In this document: positions 48,212-57,048 of the stretch, in pieces
Position numbering within the stretch: the first letter of the stretch is position 1
Layout of the letters: each line of letters begins with the position of its first letter
From: Alteromonas pelagimontana
Lineage (GTDB): Bacteria > Pseudomonadota > Gammaproteobacteria > Enterobacterales > Alteromonadaceae
Reading direction: 5' to 3'
Length of the DNA: 64,000 nucleotides
Assembly (NCBI RefSeq): GCF_002499975.2
Contig: NZ_CP052766.1
Span: 1,922,001 to 1,986,000 of the forward strand
Notes under the pieces: model-generated
What the model was told of the DNA's origin: nothing
The model's input: the letters and a program-made list of their open reading frames with translations, nothing else
The model's database searches: none
Made by a program: the position numbers and the translations under genes

Positions 48212-48349
48212 TTATTCAGGCTTTTTCTCGTCGCGAGGCCTTTTGTCGAAATGTTCACGCAGTTTTACCCACCGCCGCATGTTTCTACGAACCTGCGCAC
48301 GCTCCTGCTCCCGTAGTGTCAGCCCTTTATATTCGCGATTTTTCATCAT
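48212..48349 (-). CDS. Small basic protein, 45 aa
   Basis: An ORF beginning MMKNREYKGLTLREQERA and rich in Arg, Lys and Glu, which suggests a helical nucleic-acid-binding or structural peptide. AAAGGTGG lies 8 nt upstream of the start. A large inverted repeat at 48392-48439 sits 42 bp upstream, in the place of an operator. No family is recognised. Confidence 0.5.
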   Translation of the reverse strand: MMKNREYKGLTLREQERAQVRRNMRRWVKLREHFDKRPRDEKKPE

Positions 48350-48391
48350 CTCGCCACCTTTCCCTTGGGTTTGTAAAACCGTTTAGTTGGT

Positions 48392-48439
48392 CATAATGAA
48401 AGTTTCATAATGATAAAGTCATATGAAACTTTCATTATG
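48392..48439. promoter_or_regulatory. Perfect 18-bp inverted repeat, probable operator pair
   Basis: CATAATGAAAGTTTCATA (48392-48409) and its exact reverse complement (48422-48439) are separated by 12 bp. Each arm contains TGAAAGTTTCA, itself nearly palindromic, so two dimer-binding sites may be present. It lies upstream of the 45-aa ORF and just downstream of the cupin-fusion operon. Confidence 0.6.
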
Positions 48440-48559
48440 CGATTTATCTAATGTGCTAGTCGGGTCGCGATTATGCTTGTATACCCCCATTACCAAGTTA
48501 TCCCGTCATGCAAGAAGAAAAGGGGCACTCTATACAGTTCGCTTTCCAGTAGTTAACAG

Positions 48560-49696
48560 CTAATCCTTCGCTAATCCCATCCAGGTAACCGTTTCACCGT
48601 TGTCCGGTGTCGAGATAGCAATATGGGACATGGATGAGTCGGGCGCTGCGCCATGCCAATGTTTGGTATTAGGAGGGATAGTGACAACATCACCTGGTAG
48701 TAAGGTTTTCGCCTCGTTGCCTTCCCGCTGAACTAAGCCTTTACCAGAAATTATGATAAGTGTTTGTCCCTTAGGATGTGTATGCCACGCGGTTCGGGCA
48801 CCTGCCTCAAATTCGACCATCGCGCCCCTGTAATGCGAGGAGACCGGAGAGGTAAAGCGTGACGTGATTTTTGCGTTACCAGAAAACTTATCCGCTGTCC
48901 CTATTGTGGCAGTTCTATCCCGATTGACCATAACGGTAGCTATATTGATGTCAGTTATCGCGATATTCAGCTCATCAGTCAGTATCTTTTGTGCTCTGAT
49001 GGCACTATCCTGGCTCACGGTTTCATTTAGTATCTGCGTAAATTCGCGAAGCTGCGAATTTGTGTATCCAACCCGTTGAGCTAGTTTCATATGCGATGTG
49101 AGTTGCGCTTCAGCACCAGTCATTGCCGATAACATGCTGATGGTAACCAACTCCCTGTCCTTGACGCTTAAAACATCCCGATAAAAAATATCGGCAAACA
49201 GGTGCTCTACAAGAAAGGTATCAATAGTGGGCACAAATGCCGCGTAGCCTGTTGTGCGATTTGAAATATCTCTGCCAACTAAATCGTTACGTATTTTATG
49301 ACCGACGTCATTTGCGTTGTAGTTAGCGGGCACAGGGGTAGCTTCTGCGCCTGGTTTATCGGTGATCCCTTGGGCCTTGCGCTCTTCTGTTACCGCGATG
49401 AAAGTATTGATTCCATTCAACGCGCGAGGGAACCCCGAGTAGGCATACGAGTGAATAAAGATCTCTTTGACTTCATTTACTGTCAGCCCCCTATTCAGCC
49501 CATCGTTGAGCGCCTGCTCTAGCGCCTGTGTATCTCCTGTCGCAGTGAGTGCAGCAATAGGGATAATGGCTTTCTGCCTGTCTGATAGTCCGGTGTCTGC
49601 TTCTTTGGCATAAGCAGCAGCGGCAGTGAGCATACAAAAGCACAAACCCTGCATTACGAATAACAATGTCTTAGTTACAATTGTCGTCATGTTCAT
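48560..49696 (-). CDS. Exported carboxymuconolactone decarboxylase-cupin fusion protein
   Basis: A 378-aa protein with a signal peptide (cut near AYAKEA, residue 30), two carboxymuconolactone decarboxylase-like (AhpD-type) domains (about 35-115 and 140-245) and a C-terminal cupin (about 285-365) with HTHPKGQTLIIISGKG and NTKHWHG metal-type histidines. The CMD domains lack the CxxC of AhpD. Similar fusions are common next to AraC genes, and their substrates are unknown. It is the last of three minus-strand genes under a divergent AraC regulator, 35 bp after a lipoprotein hydrolase gene. Confidence 0.75.
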   Translation of the reverse strand: MNMTTIVTKTLLFVMQGLCFCMLTAAAAYAKEADTGLSDRQKAIIPIAALTATGDTQALEQALNDGLNRGLTVNEVKEIFIHSYAYSGFPRALNGINTFIAVTEERKAQGITDKPGAEATPVPANYNANDVGHKIRNDLVGRDISNRTTGYAAFVPTIDTFLVEHLFADIFYRDVLSVKDRELVTISMLSAMTGAEAQLTSHMKLAQRVGYTNSQLREFTQILNETVSQDSAIRAQKILTDELNIAITDINIATVMVNRDRTATIGTADKFSGNAKITSRFTSPVSSHYRGAMVEFEAGARTAWHTHPKGQTLIIISGKGLVQREGNEAKTLLPGDVVTIPPNTKHWHGAAPDSSMSHIAISTPDNGETVTWMGLAKD

Positions 49697-49731
49697 TTTG
49701 TGAGCCTTCTTATTCGGAGAATGCCTGGAGA

Positions 49732-50820
49732 TTAGTCCAAGCCTTTTTCGCTTAGCCAGTCAGCCATCAATTCAGCGATTTCGAGATTATTCAGATCAGA
49801 AAAGGGGAAGTGCGTATTGCCATAGATGCCCACCTTCGGTAAGTGCACCACCTGGGCGTCACCACCATGTCGATTAATCGCGTCTGCCCATTCATAGGCC
49901 ATTTCTAAGCGCACCCGCCAGCCATCCTGCCCAGGCATATTACTGGGTTCTTCGGGGATGTTGTCACCATAGTAAATGACGATGGGGATAGTGGTGAGCT
50001 TGTTAAATTCTGACAGCGACACTTCCTTTGCGGTTAGTTCACCACTTGAGCTTGGTTTGGGTTCAGGCACTTCGCCTGGGGGGAATACAAAGTTACTGCC
50101 AGGCTCGTAAGACACAATGGCCTTAATGTTGGGATTTTGCATGGCTGCCTGCCAGCCCATACCGCCGCTATGCGAGTGCGTCACAAGAATCCCCTCGCCA
50201 ATTTTGTCGAAAAGCGCATCCACTGCATCAGCATTCACATCGACATCAATCGGGCCAATGTCCGGTGTCATCTGCCGGAAATACTGCTCCAGTGATGCAT
50301 TATCAGTGGGGAACTGTACATCGGTAAAATACTCCGGCCATTGTCCTACCCGAAATACGTTAAACCACTTTTGTTCATCTGGTATTGGTGTGTATGTGCC
50401 AGGCTGCGTACCTTTTCCCGCATTTCCGCGCCGAGGCTGGTCAATCAGATAAACGCCGTAATCTTTGCGTAAAAAGATGTTTTGATACCCCTCACGCCCG
50501 TCCGGCGTAGACTCCCAGGTTTTAGAAAATTGACCGAAGCCATGCCACATCACTAGTGGATAGGAGCGCTTGTCTACCGGAACCTGGTAAAACACATATG
50601 CGTGGTCACCATGCAGGGTCTGTCCATCGGTGCTAAGATCAATGGGATCGAATTCGCCTTCACTTTGTATTGTAGAGCCACCCACGGCAAAGCTACCCTG
50701 TTCAGCAATCATCATCGGGGATTGCGAAGCGGTGCGTTCTGTTGTCGAACAGGCACTCACGATAAGCGCAACCAACACCATCAGCATTCCGGTATAGCTG
50801 GCATTCATCTTAATTTTCAT
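49732..50820 (-). CDS. Alpha/beta hydrolase lipoprotein
   Basis: A 362-aa protein with a signal peptide and lipobox IVSAC (Cys about residue 24), then an alpha/beta hydrolase domain: VMWHGFGQFSKTW, nucleophile region THSHSGGMGWQAA, and a late KVGIYGNTHFPF histidine. It sits in the outer or inner membrane on the periplasmic side. It follows the other hydrolase by 12 bp and precedes the CMD-cupin gene. The substrate is unknown. Confidence 0.75.
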   Translation of the reverse strand: MKIKMNASYTGMLMVLVALIVSACSTTERTASQSPMMIAEQGSFAVGGSTIQSEGEFDPIDLSTDGQTLHGDHAYVFYQVPVDKRSYPLVMWHGFGQFSKTWESTPDGREGYQNIFLRKDYGVYLIDQPRRGNAGKGTQPGTYTPIPDEQKWFNVFRVGQWPEYFTDVQFPTDNASLEQYFRQMTPDIGPIDVDVNADAVDALFDKIGEGILVTHSHSGGMGWQAAMQNPNIKAIVSYEPGSNFVFPPGEVPEPKPSSSGELTAKEVSLSEFNKLTTIPIVIYYGDNIPEEPSNMPGQDGWRVRLEMAYEWADAINRHGGDAQVVHLPKVGIYGNTHFPFSDLNNLEIAELMADWLSEKGLD

Positions 50821-50832
50821 GTTACGGATTCC

Positions 50833-51888
50833 TTAACCTAGCGTGTCGGCAAAAAACGCGGTGAATTTAAACATGGCCTCATCAACATAGTCGGGCTGCC
50901 AGTAAGTTTCTATATGCGTCGCCCCATCAATAAGGTGCATCGCTTTTGATTCTGTTCCTGTTGCCAGCGCATAGGCCTCTTTTGTCATGTAGAGTGAGTC
51001 GGCCTCACTTCCTGCCACCATCAATAATGGCTGGTCAAGTAATGCCATATTCGTGGTGGTATCAAAATTCATCAGTGACAGCAAACTACTCTCAGTGTAG
51101 CGAAATGTAGAATTTGGATGAGCGTGCGTGTCCCAGTAGTATTCGAATCCCTGGCGATAAAGTTCAAACGGTAGGGCCGCAATTTGTTCCTCGCTAAGCC
51201 TAGTGTCACCAATATAAGTGACTTCGCCAGTCAGCGCTTCTCTTTGTCTGGCATCAGAAGCAGATACTAGTCGCTGCTGTACTGTGTCCAATGCAGAATC
51301 CATGTAGCCGTTTCGCCGCACCCGCCCAGTGTTAAACATGCTTAAGGTTGCAATCGACTGAAATCGCTTATCTGTCTGGGCTGCCTTCAAAGCGTACCCG
51401 CCACCCCCACATATTCCCAGTAAGCCAATGCGCTCAGGATCAACGCCTCCAAATCTGGATATAAAGCCTGCCATGCCGTGAATGTCGTCTATACGATTGG
51501 CGGGTTTATCTACATTTCGCGGTTCGCCACCACTTTCTCCCTGGTAGGCAGCGTCAGCGACAATGGTGATGTAACCTTGCTCAGCAAGCCGCTGAGCATA
51601 CAGGCCAGCAACCTGCTCTTTGACACCGCCATTGGGGTGGGCAACAACAATAGCCGGATAGCTTTTTGAGGTATCGAACTCAGGCGGTGTATAAACGTTT
51701 GCGGCGATGCTGATTCGGTTTAGCACATACCTGACTGAGCGAATATTGACTTCACCATTTTCATTCCCAGTAATTGCGCCGTTATAAACTAAAGAAAACG
51801 GGTTTTGCTGATAATCAGCGGAGCTTGTCTCCCCCGACAGTAAATTTGCGGTTAACAGCAACGCCGCTGTTTTCGCTATCGCTCTCAT
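50833..51888 (-). CDS. Exported alpha/beta hydrolase (dienelactone-hydrolase-like)
   Basis: A 351-aa protein with a signal peptide (MRAIAKTAALLLTANLLSG), GAG-rich ribosome site upstream (GAGGAGA), and a hydrolase fold: HPNGGVKEQVAGLYAQRLAE, nucleophile GICGGGGYAL (Cys in place of Ser, as in dienelactone hydrolases) and a C-terminal GATHIETYW histidine. The role is not known. First gene of the three-gene operon, divergent from the AraC gene. Confidence 0.75.
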   Translation of the reverse strand: MRAIAKTAALLLTANLLSGETSSADYQQNPFSLVYNGAITGNENGEVNIRSVRYVLNRISIAANVYTPPEFDTSKSYPAIVVAHPNGGVKEQVAGLYAQRLAEQGYITIVADAAYQGESGGEPRNVDKPANRIDDIHGMAGFISRFGGVDPERIGLLGICGGGGYALKAAQTDKRFQSIATLSMFNTGRVRRNGYMDSALDTVQQRLVSASDARQREALTGEVTYIGDTRLSEEQIAALPFELYRQGFEYYWDTHAHPNSTFRYTESSLLSLMNFDTTTNMALLDQPLLMVAGSEADSLYMTKEAYALATGTESKAMHLIDGATHIETYWQPDYVDEAMFKFTAFFADTLG

Positions 51889-52102
51889 TTAAATTTCTCC
51901 TCACCCGCACTATCTGGCGAACCCAGCAGTGGCTTACAATTATTCATGACACTGGTAATAACATAGCGACTAAGCGGCAAAGCCAGTATTCAATTCCTGC
52001 TCAATGATTGCCTATTTCTCTGGGGCGCAATTGAATCGGTATTACCGTGTTTCATACGGCGCTATACTTAACACATGAGATTTGGCATACCAGGTGATGT
52101 GA

Positions 52103-53017
52103 ATGAAGACAGATTCAGTGTTAGCGAACCAGATGGAAACCCTTGCTTTAAGTATTGCAAAGCTGACCGAAAACGAAGGGCATTTGCCGACAGAGGTGCC
52201 AGGCCTGACGGTGTTCAAAAAGACGGATGCCGCCAAGCCTATTGCCGGATTGTATGAGCCGAGTGTCTGTCTTATTGCCCAAGGTGCGAAACGTGTACAA
52301 CTAGGAGACGAAAAGTACACATACGATACTCAGCATTACCTTTTTTCTGGTGTCCATTTGCCCGTTGTTGCACAGGTTATCGATGCGAGTGAGGAAGTCC
52401 CATACCTTGGCCTTAAACTCACATTTGATTATCAGGAAATTACTCAGTTAATGACCGATAGTCAGCTTCCGCCTGCGCGAACAAAACGCGCTGAACGAGG
52501 CATGGTGACGGGAAAGTTGTCGCCGCCTTTAGTAAACGCGTTTCAACGAATGATCGACCTGGTTGATGAAACAGAACAAATCGCTGTGCTGGCTCCCTTA
52601 GTGAGAAAGGAAATCTTCTACCGACTACTGATGGGAGAACAAGGCAATACACTGCGGCAACTTTCTGCTATGGGCACACAGACTTATCAGGTCGCTAAAG
52701 CGATTTCCTGGTTAAAAGCACACTTCTCAGAGGCCGTTCGGGTAGAACAGTTAGCCCAGATAGCCAACATGGGCGTGTCTACGTTTCACCATCATTTTCG
52801 TAACATGACAGCGATGAGTCCATTGCAATACGTCAAACAGCTACGCCTGCAAGAAGCTAGAAATCTAATGCTCACAGAATATCTTGATGCAGCTTCGGCA
52901 GCGTTTCAGGTTGGCTATGAAAGTCCGTCCCAATTTAGTCGGGAATACGGTCGCTTTTATGGCTGCTCCCCAGCCAAAGATGTGAGCGAGCTTCGAAGTA
53001 AATTGGCTCAGGCTTGA
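52103..53017 (+). CDS. AraC family regulator (YqhC-like)
   Basis: A 304-aa protein: N-terminal AraC_N cupin-like domain (PSVCLIAQGAKRVQLGDEKY) and a C-terminal double helix-turn-helix (RVEQLAQIANMGVSTFHHHF and EAASAAFQVGYESPSQFSREYGR-like region). It resembles YqhC. It is divergent from the two hydrolases and CMD-cupin gene with a 214-bp shared region and probably activates them, perhaps in response to an aldehyde or phenolic compound; the signal is inferred. Confidence 0.85.
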   Translation: MKTDSVLANQMETLALSIAKLTENEGHLPTEVPGLTVFKKTDAAKPIAGLYEPSVCLIAQGAKRVQLGDEKYTYDTQHYLFSGVHLPVVAQVIDASEEVPYLGLKLTFDYQEITQLMTDSQLPPARTKRAERGMVTGKLSPPLVNAFQRMIDLVDETEQIAVLAPLVRKEIFYRLLMGEQGNTLRQLSAMGTQTYQVAKAISWLKAHFSEAVRVEQLAQIANMGVSTFHHHFRNMTAMSPLQYVKQLRLQEARNLMLTEYLDAASAAFQVGYESPSQFSREYGRFYGCSPAKDVSELRSKLAQA

Positions 53018-53357
53018 TTATCGTAGAATGTGAATTGAAGTTAGTAACTTATCTAAAAATGAGTAAGAAGCCATATTGATAGCTCGCTCACTGATGAGTA
53101 ACAAAGGAACCTGACATTGTTTCACCTACTTTTTAATAAGCAGATTCTTTTTGGCGGATAAAAAATCCCCGAGGCTCCGTGAGCTTAGGTGCGCGTTCAT
53201 CGCTCAGCTTCAAACAGTAAGCGCAATAAAATAATAAGTTTCCCAACGGAGTCGGCCCTGTTCACTTTACTATTACATTAATGTAGTACCAATGAATCGC
53301 TAGAATTACCGATACCTTTTTAGAGAAGTATTAGCGTCATGTTCAAAAATATAATAC
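53018..53357. other. Gene-free interval after the AraC gene
   Basis: About 340 bp with no ORF or RNA that I can support. It may contain the ends of both flanking transcripts. Confidence 0.45.
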
Positions 53358-53954
53358 TCAAGTGAAAGTGAAGAGCTGAAGGGCAACAATACAAAGCAAT
53401 ATAGAAATGACGGTATCAAAAACACGCCACCGGAATGTAGAGCTAAGTAATCGCTTAAGTTTTGGGGAAAATGATACCAAACTTACGAACCAAACAATTG
53501 AGCCAGCACATGCACCAATCGCAAATAAGGTCGGATTTGGTTGTAACGCCCCAACACCTCCAAGCAAAAGTACCGTGTCTAAATAAACATGAGGATTGAG
53601 TAAACTTATTGCCAGTGCGGTAAATGCAGTTTTTCGCCAATCAGTGGTAACCGTTTGAGTAGTATGCATTGCTGAGGAGCCATTGTACGCTCGCAACGCT
53701 GAACCAAAAGCTAGATAGAGCAACAATGCAATCCCCGCCCATGTGAACCAGGGCACAAACTCTGGTATCCATTCCTGTAATTCACTTGCAGAGTACACGC
53801 CGATAACGATGAGTGACGCATCACATAAAATGCACACTAAAGCGATTACCAGCCTATTTGCGCCTGCCATACTTTGACTTAACACCCATATATTCTGAGC
53901 GCCTATCGCAATAATTAAGCTCAACCCTAAAATTAAACCTGATACAAAAGACAC
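53358..53954 (-). CDS. argO: LysE/ArgO family amino acid exporter
   Basis: A 198-aa membrane protein with six helices. The start SGLILGLSLIIAIGAQNIWVL matches LysE/ArgO, which exports arginine or lysine, and the family motif SLLNPHVYLDTVLLLG is present. It is divergent from an ArgP-like regulator, the standard argO-argP layout. Being inside a transposon, it is a cargo copy; the chromosomal copy, if any, lies elsewhere. Confidence 0.85.
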   Translation of the reverse strand: MSFVSGLILGLSLIIAIGAQNIWVLSQSMAGANRLVIALVCILCDASLIVIGVYSASELQEWIPEFVPWFTWAGIALLLYLAFGSALRAYNGSSAMHTTQTVTTDWRKTAFTALAISLLNPHVYLDTVLLLGGVGALQPNPTLFAIGACAGSIVWFVSLVSFSPKLKRLLSSTFRWRVFDTVISILLCIVALQLFTFT

Positions 53955-54061
53955 CTGAGCACCACCTCGTTACCAGAAAACATTCAAATGATTGGCGTAA
54001 CTGTATTCAGTGCAATACTATGCGTCTAATGAATAATACTATCCACACATGAATTTTAATC

Positions 54062-54958
54062 ATGATCGACTATCAGTTGCTTGAAGCGTTATTCGCAGTA
54101 GTCTCGGAAAAGGGATTCGAAAAGGCCGCTAAGAGGTTGTTTTTGACACAGTCTGCTGTTAGCAGACGCATACACCACCTGGAGTCTTTGCTGGGTGAAC
54201 CCGTCCTGATTCGAACAAAGCCGCCTAAGCCCACTGAGTTGGGAACCAAATTGCTGATTCATCTACAACAGGTTCAACAGCTCGAATTATCCTTGAACCT
54301 GAAAAGCAGTGACTTCCATTATAATAATTGCTTGCCTATAACCGTTAAGCTTGTAGCAAATGCTGACTCCTTAGCAACATGGCTGCCTGAAGCGTTAACA
54401 GTTCCTCAGGAAAATTCTAAATTTAATTACAGGTTTGAGATTTTAACGGAAGACCAAACAGTCGCACTGAAAAGGATGAGGGCTGGAGAAGTCATGGTTT
54501 GTATATGCTCAAATGCTAACCCTGTAAATGGCAGTAAGGCATATGAGCTGGGAGCTTTACGCTATCAGGTTATATGTAGCCCCTCTTTCATAAAGCGTTA
54601 CGACATTACATCTCCACAACAACTTGCAGACCTTCCATGTTTGGTATTTGATGAGCACGATAAATTGCAACATGAATTTCTCGCACACCTGAACGATTCA
54701 GCCCCTAGCTATACCCACATTTGCCCCTCACCAGAAGGATTTAAGCAGGCTATGCTTGCAGGGTTGGGATATGGGCTTCTTCCTATCTTGCAGTTGGGAA
54801 ATTCAATTGAGAAAGGGGAACTTGTTAACCTTATGCCAGACTACCATTTGGATACGCCTTTATACTGGCATTGCTGGGAAGCGGAAAGTCCTCCTTTAAC
54901 AGTGTTAAGGAAACATGCAATTAGTGTCGCAACTGAACGTTTAATAAAAATCGCTTGA
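54062..54958 (+). CDS. argP: LysR family regulator, ArgP type
   Basis: A 298-aa LysR protein: N-terminal winged helix (YQLLEALFAVVSEKGFEKAAKRLFLTQSAVSRRIHHLE) with the ArgP signature KPPKPTELG, then an effector domain. It is adjacent to the argO-like exporter and probably switches it on when basic amino acids are high. Confidence 0.85.
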   Translation: MIDYQLLEALFAVVSEKGFEKAAKRLFLTQSAVSRRIHHLESLLGEPVLIRTKPPKPTELGTKLLIHLQQVQQLELSLNLKSSDFHYNNCLPITVKLVANADSLATWLPEALTVPQENSKFNYRFEILTEDQTVALKRMRAGEVMVCICSNANPVNGSKAYELGALRYQVICSPSFIKRYDITSPQQLADLPCLVFDEHDKLQHEFLAHLNDSAPSYTHICPSPEGFKQAMLAGLGYGLLPILQLGNSIEKGELVNLMPDYHLDTPLYWHCWEAESPPLTVLRKHAISVATERLIKIA

Positions 54959-55136
54959 AGTGTAGTGGCTCATACTCGATCTGACATATCTCCTGAGAAG
55001 TTTCAACCTAGCCGAACAGGCAGCAACGAGCGGCTTGCAGCCCGTCAGCACCGATAATACGATGATCTCCCTTAAGACAAACAGCAGACCTTCAGGAGGT
55101 TGATATAGGACTTCCTAGTTATGCCATTAGCAGACG

Positions 55137-55355
55137 TTAAGATTTATTGCAGCAACTACTTCCTTCTTGAATAGGCGGGCACTTAACAGTCCCAAAAGAG
55201 CAATAAACGCAACAGTCACCTATTAAAGGCTTGAGTAGCGCATTGCATCCCTCACATTTGTAATACCACTGGCAAGCGTTTGTTGGCATGGTCTCGACCT
55301 TGCTAAAGCCGCATTCGGGACAAGTAATCTTAGATTTCAATTCTATACCTTGCAT
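55137..55355 (-). CDS. GDCCVxC domain-containing protein
   Basis: A 72-aa protein with CPEC, CEGC and GDCCVYC motifs and a C-terminal CC. The GDCCVxC family is found next to mercury genes and probably binds metal. It overlaps the end of merC by 13 bp, so it is read in the same operon. The exact role is unknown. Confidence 0.85.
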   Translation of the reverse strand: MQGIELKSKITCPECGFSKVETMPTNACQWYYKCEGCNALLKPLIGDCCVYCSFGTVKCPPIQEGSSCCNKS

Positions 55356-55732
55356 ACGGGTTCCTTAACTGGCTTAACGACATCCAATAGTGACATGAAT
55401 ACCATCCATGTGATCCCAAAGTAAAATAAGTAAGTGCTCCAGTGGTATTGCCACAGTGGATAAAGAGTCAGCAATACTGCAATTGGGCCAATTACACTTG
55501 ATATGCCCCTTACCACATGCTCATGTTGATACCAGTTGTACGAGTTGACCAATAAAGCGAGCGCAGCAAACAATGGTAATAAAGTATTAACCGCTATCCC
55601 TTCAAAATGTGATAGGAAACTGAGTCCTAGAGCTGATGCTAGTGAACCAAGTGCTGGGAAACATGCTGTACAGCTAAGTGCGGCTAGCCAAACGCCACCA
55701 GAGCCTACTTTATCTAGAATTTTATTCATCAT
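55343..55732 (-). CDS. merC: Mercuric transporter MerC
   Basis: A 129-aa membrane protein with four helices and the Hg-binding Cys pair in SCTACFPALGSLASALG, matching MerC. It imports Hg(II). AGAGG precedes ATG 55732; an upstream frame to 55771 lies inside the promoter. The gene is downstream of merR on the same strand, with the MerR operator between. Confidence 0.88.
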   Translation of the reverse strand: MMNKILDKVGSGGVWLAALSCTACFPALGSLASALGLSFLSHFEGIAVNTLLPLFAALALLVNSYNWYQHEHVVRGISSVIGPIAVLLTLYPLWQYHWSTYLFYFGITWMVFMSLLDVVKPVKEPVCKV

Positions 55733-55754
55733 AATTACCTCTACTTTTGAGGCA

Positions 55755-55785
55755 GTATAAACTCCGTACATAGGTACGGAGTCAA
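55755..55785 (-). promoter_or_regulatory. MerR-type operator and promoter of merC
   Basis: The dyad ACTCCGTAC-ATAG-GTACGGAGT (55761-55782) sits between a -35 TTGACT (minus strand) and a -10 TTATAC, with a long 19-bp spacer. This is the layout of MerR-controlled promoters, where mercury-bound MerR untwists the DNA. The dyad matches the mer operator of Tn501/Tn21 very well. Confidence 0.88.
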
Positions 55786-55788
55786 TAG

Positions 55789-56166
55789 TTAATTAAGCGA
55801 ATTTATAATTGGGCAGGAACTAGGGTCATGGTTGGCTTTACAAGAATTTGTCATATGTTGAATCACATGTTCTAACCGCTGCAAATTAGCAATTTTCTCT
55901 CGAATCAACTTAAGTTTCTGTAATCCCATCGATTCGACATCAGAGCAGTTTCCACTCATCGTCATGAGCGAAGCGACTTCATCAAGTGTAAAGCCCAAGG
56001 CTTTAGCTTTTAATATGAATTTAAGGTGACTCACATGGTTGTCGCCATACATGCGATAACCACAATCAGGTTTTAGTGGCTGTACGATAAGTCCTTTACG
56101 TTCATAGAATCGGATTGTTTCTACGTTGATGTCTAGTTCTTTAGCCAGCTTTCCAATGGTTTTCAT
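55789..56166 (-). CDS. merR: Mercury-responsive regulator MerR
   Basis: A 125-aa MerR-family protein: N-terminal winged helix (KTIGKLAKELDINVETIRFYERKGL) and a C-terminal helix with Hg-binding cysteines C74, C109 and C118. Their spacings (35 and 9) equal those of Tn501 MerR (82, 117, 126), so it is a mercury sensor. Unlike the classic layout, merR is in the same direction as the genes it controls. It acts at the operator 55755-55785. Confidence 0.93.
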   Translation of the reverse strand: MKTIGKLAKELDINVETIRFYERKGLIVQPLKPDCGYRMYGDNHVSHLKFILKAKALGFTLDEVASLMTMSGNCSDVESMGLQKLKLIREKIANLQRLEHVIQHMTNSCKANHDPSSCPIINSLN

Positions 56167-56488
56167 AAGCGGATTCTCTAAAACAGCTAGCCTCAGTCTT
56201 TCATTATTAGACCAGTGCTGAACTGAATCGCCAAATGCTCAGTAGTCATATAATAAGTAAACTCTGAAGTGAAACTAAAAATTATTGTCTAACGGCTGTT
56301 AAATGTACACAAGCGACTGTCAGTTTTAGTCGCGTTCTGTTTTTGAAGATGTCAGATCAAATATTGATCAATCTACTTGAAGGTTACTTTTTGAGCAAAG
56401 CTGTCATTCAGATTCAATTAAACCCATACCCTTTATTCGCTCTTTGCTGCCTGTCAGGTCGTCCTTGATAGCTGTAACGTATAATAAT
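56167..56488. other. Gene-free interval between merR and the 183-aa gene
   Basis: About 322 bp with several TGTCAG-like words and short inverted repeats (GCGACT / AGTCGC near 56312-56332). No ORF. It may hold the merR promoter and a remnant end of an earlier element; no clear terminal repeat was confirmed. Confidence 0.45.
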
Positions 56489-57040
56489 TTAACGTTTAGC
56501 ACTTTCGCGAAATTTCTTCTTAAACGACTTAGGGATAATTCCGTCATCGCAAAAGAGTGCATTTTTCATACGAAATATCTTGTCGATATCTACTACAGGC
56601 TCTGTAATGAAATGCCTTAAGTAATACAATTCAAAACTATCTTGCCTTCCTCTTCCACGAAACTTCGCGCTTGTTACACGACGCACGCCTTCTGCCAACG
56701 CAAACTCTATCAGCGCATCTTTACTTACTCTGAAAAAATCACAGGCACGCTTATATTCCTCTACTTTCTCAGCTGGCATATCACAATAAATGGTCTTCAC
56801 ATCTTTCGTGTAAAAAGGATCTTTCCCTCTTTGACGTCGTGTAAGAAAAGCTTGTGCAACAGCGGAGTTGGGCTGTAGCTCATCCCTATGCTTCTTACTC
56901 CGATGCACGAACCATAGGTTGTCTACTTCTTTAAACAAGCACTTCGAATACCAGCTCTTTTTCACAAGCCCTAATCTCTCTACTACTTTACTAAAGTCTT
57001 TGACTACTGCTGTTGAAACATAGAATCGCTGAGTTGCCAT
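56489..57040 (-). CDS. Unknown 183-aa protein divergent from tnsA, possible regulator
   Basis: A basic 183-aa protein starting MATQRFYVSTAVVKDF. No family is recognised. The central stretch RVSKDALIEFALAEGVRRV could be a ribbon-helix-helix or helical DNA-binding unit, and Lys/Arg are frequent near the C-terminus. It is divergent from the tns operon, 9 bp from a perfect palindrome at 57049-57064. This is the usual position of an autoregulator of transposition genes, but the role is inferred only from position. Confidence 0.5.
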   Translation of the reverse strand: MATQRFYVSTAVVKDFSKVVERLGLVKKSWYSKCLFKEVDNLWFVHRSKKHRDELQPNSAVAQAFLTRRQRGKDPFYTKDVKTIYCDMPAEKVEEYKRACDFFRVSKDALIEFALAEGVRRVTSAKFRGRGRQDSFELYYLRHFITEPVVDIDKIFRMKNALFCDDGIIPKSFKKKFRESAKR

Positions 57041-57048
57041 GTCACCCC

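Noticed and set aside
56286..56305. GTCTAACGGCTGTTAAA as an integron attC site
   Set aside because: It resembles one attC end, but the partner half site and the expected folded structure are not found nearby, and there is no integrase.
56304..56330. TGTACAC as an alternative transposon tip next to the mer genes
   Set aside because: Only TGTAC matches a candidate on the right side, the flanks (TTAAA and GGGGC) do not match, and none of the RATTCCA-type sites occur there. The pair 42590/63281 is far better.
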